Positions 60,652-64,000 of a stretch of DNA of 64,000 nt are shown here, piece after piece. Numbering within the stretch: position 1 is the first letter of the stretch; each line of letters begins with the position of its first letter. The position numbers and the translations under genes are program-made. Source of the DNA: Hydractinia symbiolongicarpus (lineage: Eukaryota; Cnidaria; Hydrozoa; Anthoathecata; Hydractiniidae); assembly GCF_029227915.1 (NCBI RefSeq), contig NC_079882.1, positions 4,898,001 to 4,962,000 on the forward strand. The letters are read 5' to 3'. The notes beneath the pieces are model-generated. The model was given only the letters and a program-made list of their open reading frames with translations. It ran no database searches and had not been told where the DNA came from.

Positions 60652-62229
60652 TTCCTATTGCTACTGTTTTCAACGAGGTCCTGCAAAGTATATACTATTG
60701 TGTTTTAGCTACACAAGTCATGCGGGTCTCTGCCATGAATCAGCAAAGGTTGAAACTTACAACACTCACAACACTACAAAGCTACCATGCACAGAAAGCC
60801 CTCTGTTGATCTCACATATCGCAGATCTTATGAGCCAAGCATTACATTTTTGACAGTGGTGTTTATGTTGTATTTATGTGTTAATCTTGAAATTTGTACA
60901 ACAAACGTTGTTGATGCAGACACTGCAATTTGCTTATTCAAAAAACTCATTTTAAAGTATATCTTTAGCATCACTAGTAAAGAATTATTTTTAATTAACC
61001 TTCTCTTGCCACCAGAGCTGTCCCAAACACAACAGTGTATCCTAACACAGTCTTTCTAATCAAAATTTTTATATCAGCAATTTTTACCAACGTGATATCT
61101 TATTCACATGGTTGCTTTATTAATACATTGGCATTCACGTGGGAAATTATCGAGTGCTGACATATATAAATTAGAAAGACTGTAAGATGTAGGCAATAGG
61201 TCTGTAGATAGGAAATTAAGAAGGCACAAACTTAACGATCACAAAATTAACTGATTTACAAAAAGCATAAAATAAGGTAGTTTAGGAAATATGTTCATCT
61301 TTAATTTGAGAATTTGTTCACTTACAACCAGTTTCTGTTGTTTCCTTCAAAACAATATTGGCCGTAATCACAATAGGGGAGTGAATTGTGGAAAAACAAT
61401 TCCAAATTTTTCTTGCATCAATCAAACAAGGAGAAAGAAGCATGCATGTGTAAGAACTTTGTATTGCGATTGCTAGAAAAAATTTTTTTATTGTTACAAC
61501 TTTTAAATTACCTTTTGAAAAATTTCCTGTATATTAACTAAAACTTTAATAAGGGGCATTTAAGGTGAATTGTGAACATTCGTGTTAATTTTGTGCCTTG
61601 TTTTGTTCCTAGGTAGTTCATCTTCAAACATGTAGGATAAAATGGGGCTGCATGGTTTTTTTAATATTATTTGTTACTTTATTAGGAACGATTTTATTGT
61701 AAAAGTTTATGATTAAAAGGTTTTGGAGTGATCCCCAACCAACTCCTTCTCACAGTATCTTTCATAATACATTTTGGTAATCCTAGGTTGTAATGTAAAC
61801 TGTTATTCACATTTCAAAAGAATCACATCTCTAAGTACGGCTTGGTATGTCATTGTGTTGTATCATATGACATGAAAAATATAGCCTTTAATTGCTGTTT
61901 CCGAATGATCTATAGTTCCTTTTAAAGTTTTGATTTTATTTTATACATTTTTTTATTTATTAATTTATATCTAATCAACAGCAACTTTTCAGGTAAAATA
62001 AAAGTTCTTTCTTAAGTCTTTTTATCTTTAAGCTCAACTCGTTTTTGTTTGGGAGGTAATCTTTAAACAATAACATAAGAACACTAGCATCCTATTTTGT
62101 ATACACTAGATGCTTTACGCATTTCCCAGTGTGAACTCAATTTGATAGAAAAAAATATATTTTTCCATGCTTGTTATCAAGGGAAAAGAACAGGGTTTCG
62201 TTTGGATTATTCAGAAAAATAAATAGCCA
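60652..62229. other. Between LINE copies, no supported gene
   Basis: AT-rich. It may be raf intron 1. I searched the minus strand for the raf N-terminal exon and found no match. Confidence 0.35.
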
Positions 62230-62650
62230 GGAAAAAGATTTAGTCACCAATGCATAGAATTAGCTGCTTTCCAGTTCTTTTTTATTACTACTTCAATTTC
62301 TTCATTGCCATCAATAATGATGTGTTGTACATTACAAGAATAATCACCTTCATCTAAATCAGCTAAGCTTACAAGATGTTTTTCAATATGGAGATATCGC
62401 AGTTCACTAATTGCTATTGCCAATTCACTTCTTCAACACTGCTGTTTTCGTTAACAGTTTCAACATAGCTAATAATAATTTGCCCAGTCATTTTTACCCC
62501 TAAAAATGGAACTTGGGGAACTGAATCTTGTAAAGATGGAAATTTTTTGAAATTGCTTCCAACATCTATATTTTCCAATTAAACCAGTCCTTAAGCATTT
62601 TTTACAACTTTGATTGAAAGTGAGGTAGGTATTTCACTTCCCTAAATTTA
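62230..62650 (-). pseudogene. Unidentified decayed protein-coding fragment
   Basis: On the minus strand a strongly protein-like sequence runs from about 62,640 to 62,246. It contains VPQVPFLGVKMTGQIII, then after a one-base frameshift near 62,425 ELRYLHIEKHLVSLADLDEGDY and IEVVIKKNWKAA, and then a TGA. Two TAA codons interrupt the upstream part (near 62,578-62,600). Acidic and hydrophobic residues are balanced unlike the flanks, so it once encoded protein. I do not recognise it. A repeat-borne gene or retropseudogene is possible. Confidence 0.45.
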
Positions 62651-62785
62651 AAAAATTTAGGAAAAATCTCTTGAGTTTAAAGGTTGTAAGGAACTCCAAC
62701 TTCTAGCTACAGTCCCTGGCTGTAAACAGGGTTGGTATGACCCGTATCACCCTATTGACATCAGTCAAGTAAAATTATCTCAATA

Positions 62786-64000
62786 ATGGAGGCTATGGAT
62801 TTGGGAGCAGAAATAAGGAAGGGGAGAGATTGCTTGAGTTTGGAATGGCAACGGACATGGTGGTTTGCAACACATCATTCAGTAAGAGACAGAGTAGGCT
62901 GATAACATATGAGTCAGGTGGTTGTAAGACACAGATAGATTACTTTTTGGTTAGAAAGTCAGACAAGAAAGTGGTGAAGGACGTGAAAGTTATATCGGGG
63001 GAAGAGTGTGTTTCCCAGCATAGGTTGCTGGTTTGTGATATTATCTTGAAGAGTGTCAGAGAAGCCAAGAGAAAGTACAGGCCCGTCGAAAAGTCTGGAA
63101 GCTGAAGGAAGAGATTGTAGCAAGACAATTTAGTGCAAAAGTTCAGCAGTTAGCCTACAATAGTCAATGTGATAGTGACAATGTTGAAAGTACTTGGACT
63201 ACTCTGAAGAATTGCCTTCTAGAAGCTTCTGATGATACCTGTGGGTGGACGAAAGGACCAGCTAGACATAGACAGATCTGGTGGTGGAATAATGAGGTTG
63301 ACCAGTGTATAAGGGAAAAGAGGAAACTTTGGAAAGAGTGGAAGTCAGGTGGTAGTAAAAATATTTACTTAGAAGCTAAGCGTCGGGCTCGTACAGCAGT
63401 GTATAAGGCAAAATCAGAAGCAGAGAGAAACAGATTTGCAGATGTGTTAAGAAGGGAAGACCAGCGCAATGAGGTATTCAAGATAGCAAAGCAAATGAAG
63501 AAGACTAATCAAGATATTGTAGGTGAGAAGTGTATACGTAATGATGAAGGTGTTTTGGCTAGCACAGAGGAGGAGAAAAGGGTAGCTTGGAAGAATCATT
63601 ATCAGAGGTTGTTTGATTGGGACGAGGATAATTTGTCTGATGATGATGTCGTAGAAGGGCCAGCCATGCAGATCAAGACAGAATGGGTAGTGGAGGCTAT
63701 TAGGAAAATGAAGATTGGCAAGGCTGCAGGAGTATCAGGTATTGTTGCAGAGATGGTAAAAGCATCTGGATATATTGGAGTTGAGCTTATTACAAGTCTT
63801 GCTAACCAGATTTTAAAGGATGGTGCTATTCCGAGTGAGTGGCAGTCGAGTGTAATAGTGAATTGTTTCAAGGGCAAGGGTGATGCATTAGAAAGGGGTA
63901 ACTATAGAGGTTTGAAGTTGGTTGATCAAGTAATGAAAGTTATTGAAAGAGTGATTGATAAGTTACTTAGAGAAAGAATTGATATAGATAAGATGCAATT
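62786..64000 (+). mobile_element. LINE, copy 2, 5'-truncated, runs off the window
   Basis: This is closely similar to copy 1 from about 58,098 onward. It starts abruptly at tggaggctatgga within the endonuclease C-terminus and extends past the RT N-terminus to the window end. It retains bases that copy 1 has lost (for example at 63,883-63,899 and 63,920-63,931). It lacks 12 in-frame bases after 63,610. The 5' truncation points of the two copies differ, so they are independent insertions from the same family. Frames are still interrupted (TGA near 63,103). Confidence 0.9.

Overview
The window is AT-rich, gene-poor eukaryotic DNA with introns, minisatellites, non-LTR retrotransposons and small DNA transposons. 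Spliceosomal genes, a B-Raf-type kinase with vertebrate-like exon boundaries, an alpha-1,3-fucosyltransferase, an alpha-kinase fragment and a LINE with a PHD-like finger point to an early-branching metazoan. A cnidarian is most likely; this is inference from gene content and composition, not from a marker gene.

Layout. 1-0.4 kb: a frameshifted copy of a small secreted six-cysteine peptide gene. 0.9-2.8 kb: a decayed integrase-like gene and, on the opposite strand, a decayed alpha-kinase C-terminus. 3.6-4.8 kb: an intact single-exon fucosyltransferase. 5-15 kb: mostly non-coding repeats, including blocks that recur at 31 and 39-40 kb. 15.6, 27.4 and 36.2 kb: three intact six-cysteine peptide genes. 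The first and third lie in a roughly 650 bp inverted duplication that carries their promoters, and a dead copy lies at 44 kb. 28.5 kb: a fucosyltransferase relic. 29.7-30.4 kb: a Harbinger-like MITE. 30.7-46.4 kb, minus strand: six phase-compatible exons of an unidentified gene, whose introns contain a peptide gene, a dead peptide copy, two minisatellites and a fold-back element. 47.5-57.3 kb, minus strand: 17 exons of a Raf kinase (723 codons plus stop; only the N-terminal exon is missing). 57.7-60.6 kb and 62.8 kb to the end: two closely related 5'-truncated LINE copies, with an unidentified pseudogene between them.

The most interesting feature is the peptide family. The cysteines are mirror-symmetric (C-x3-C-x6-C-x10-12-C-x6-C-x3-C), which fits two short helices stapled by three disulfides. 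Three of the copies share a compact promoter (CACGTG E-box, then TATA about 60-75 bp before the ATG; two of them also have a CCAAT box), and the fourth has the E-box alone. Copies have been spreading by duplication, inversion and decay through this 44 kb. I do not recognise the family.
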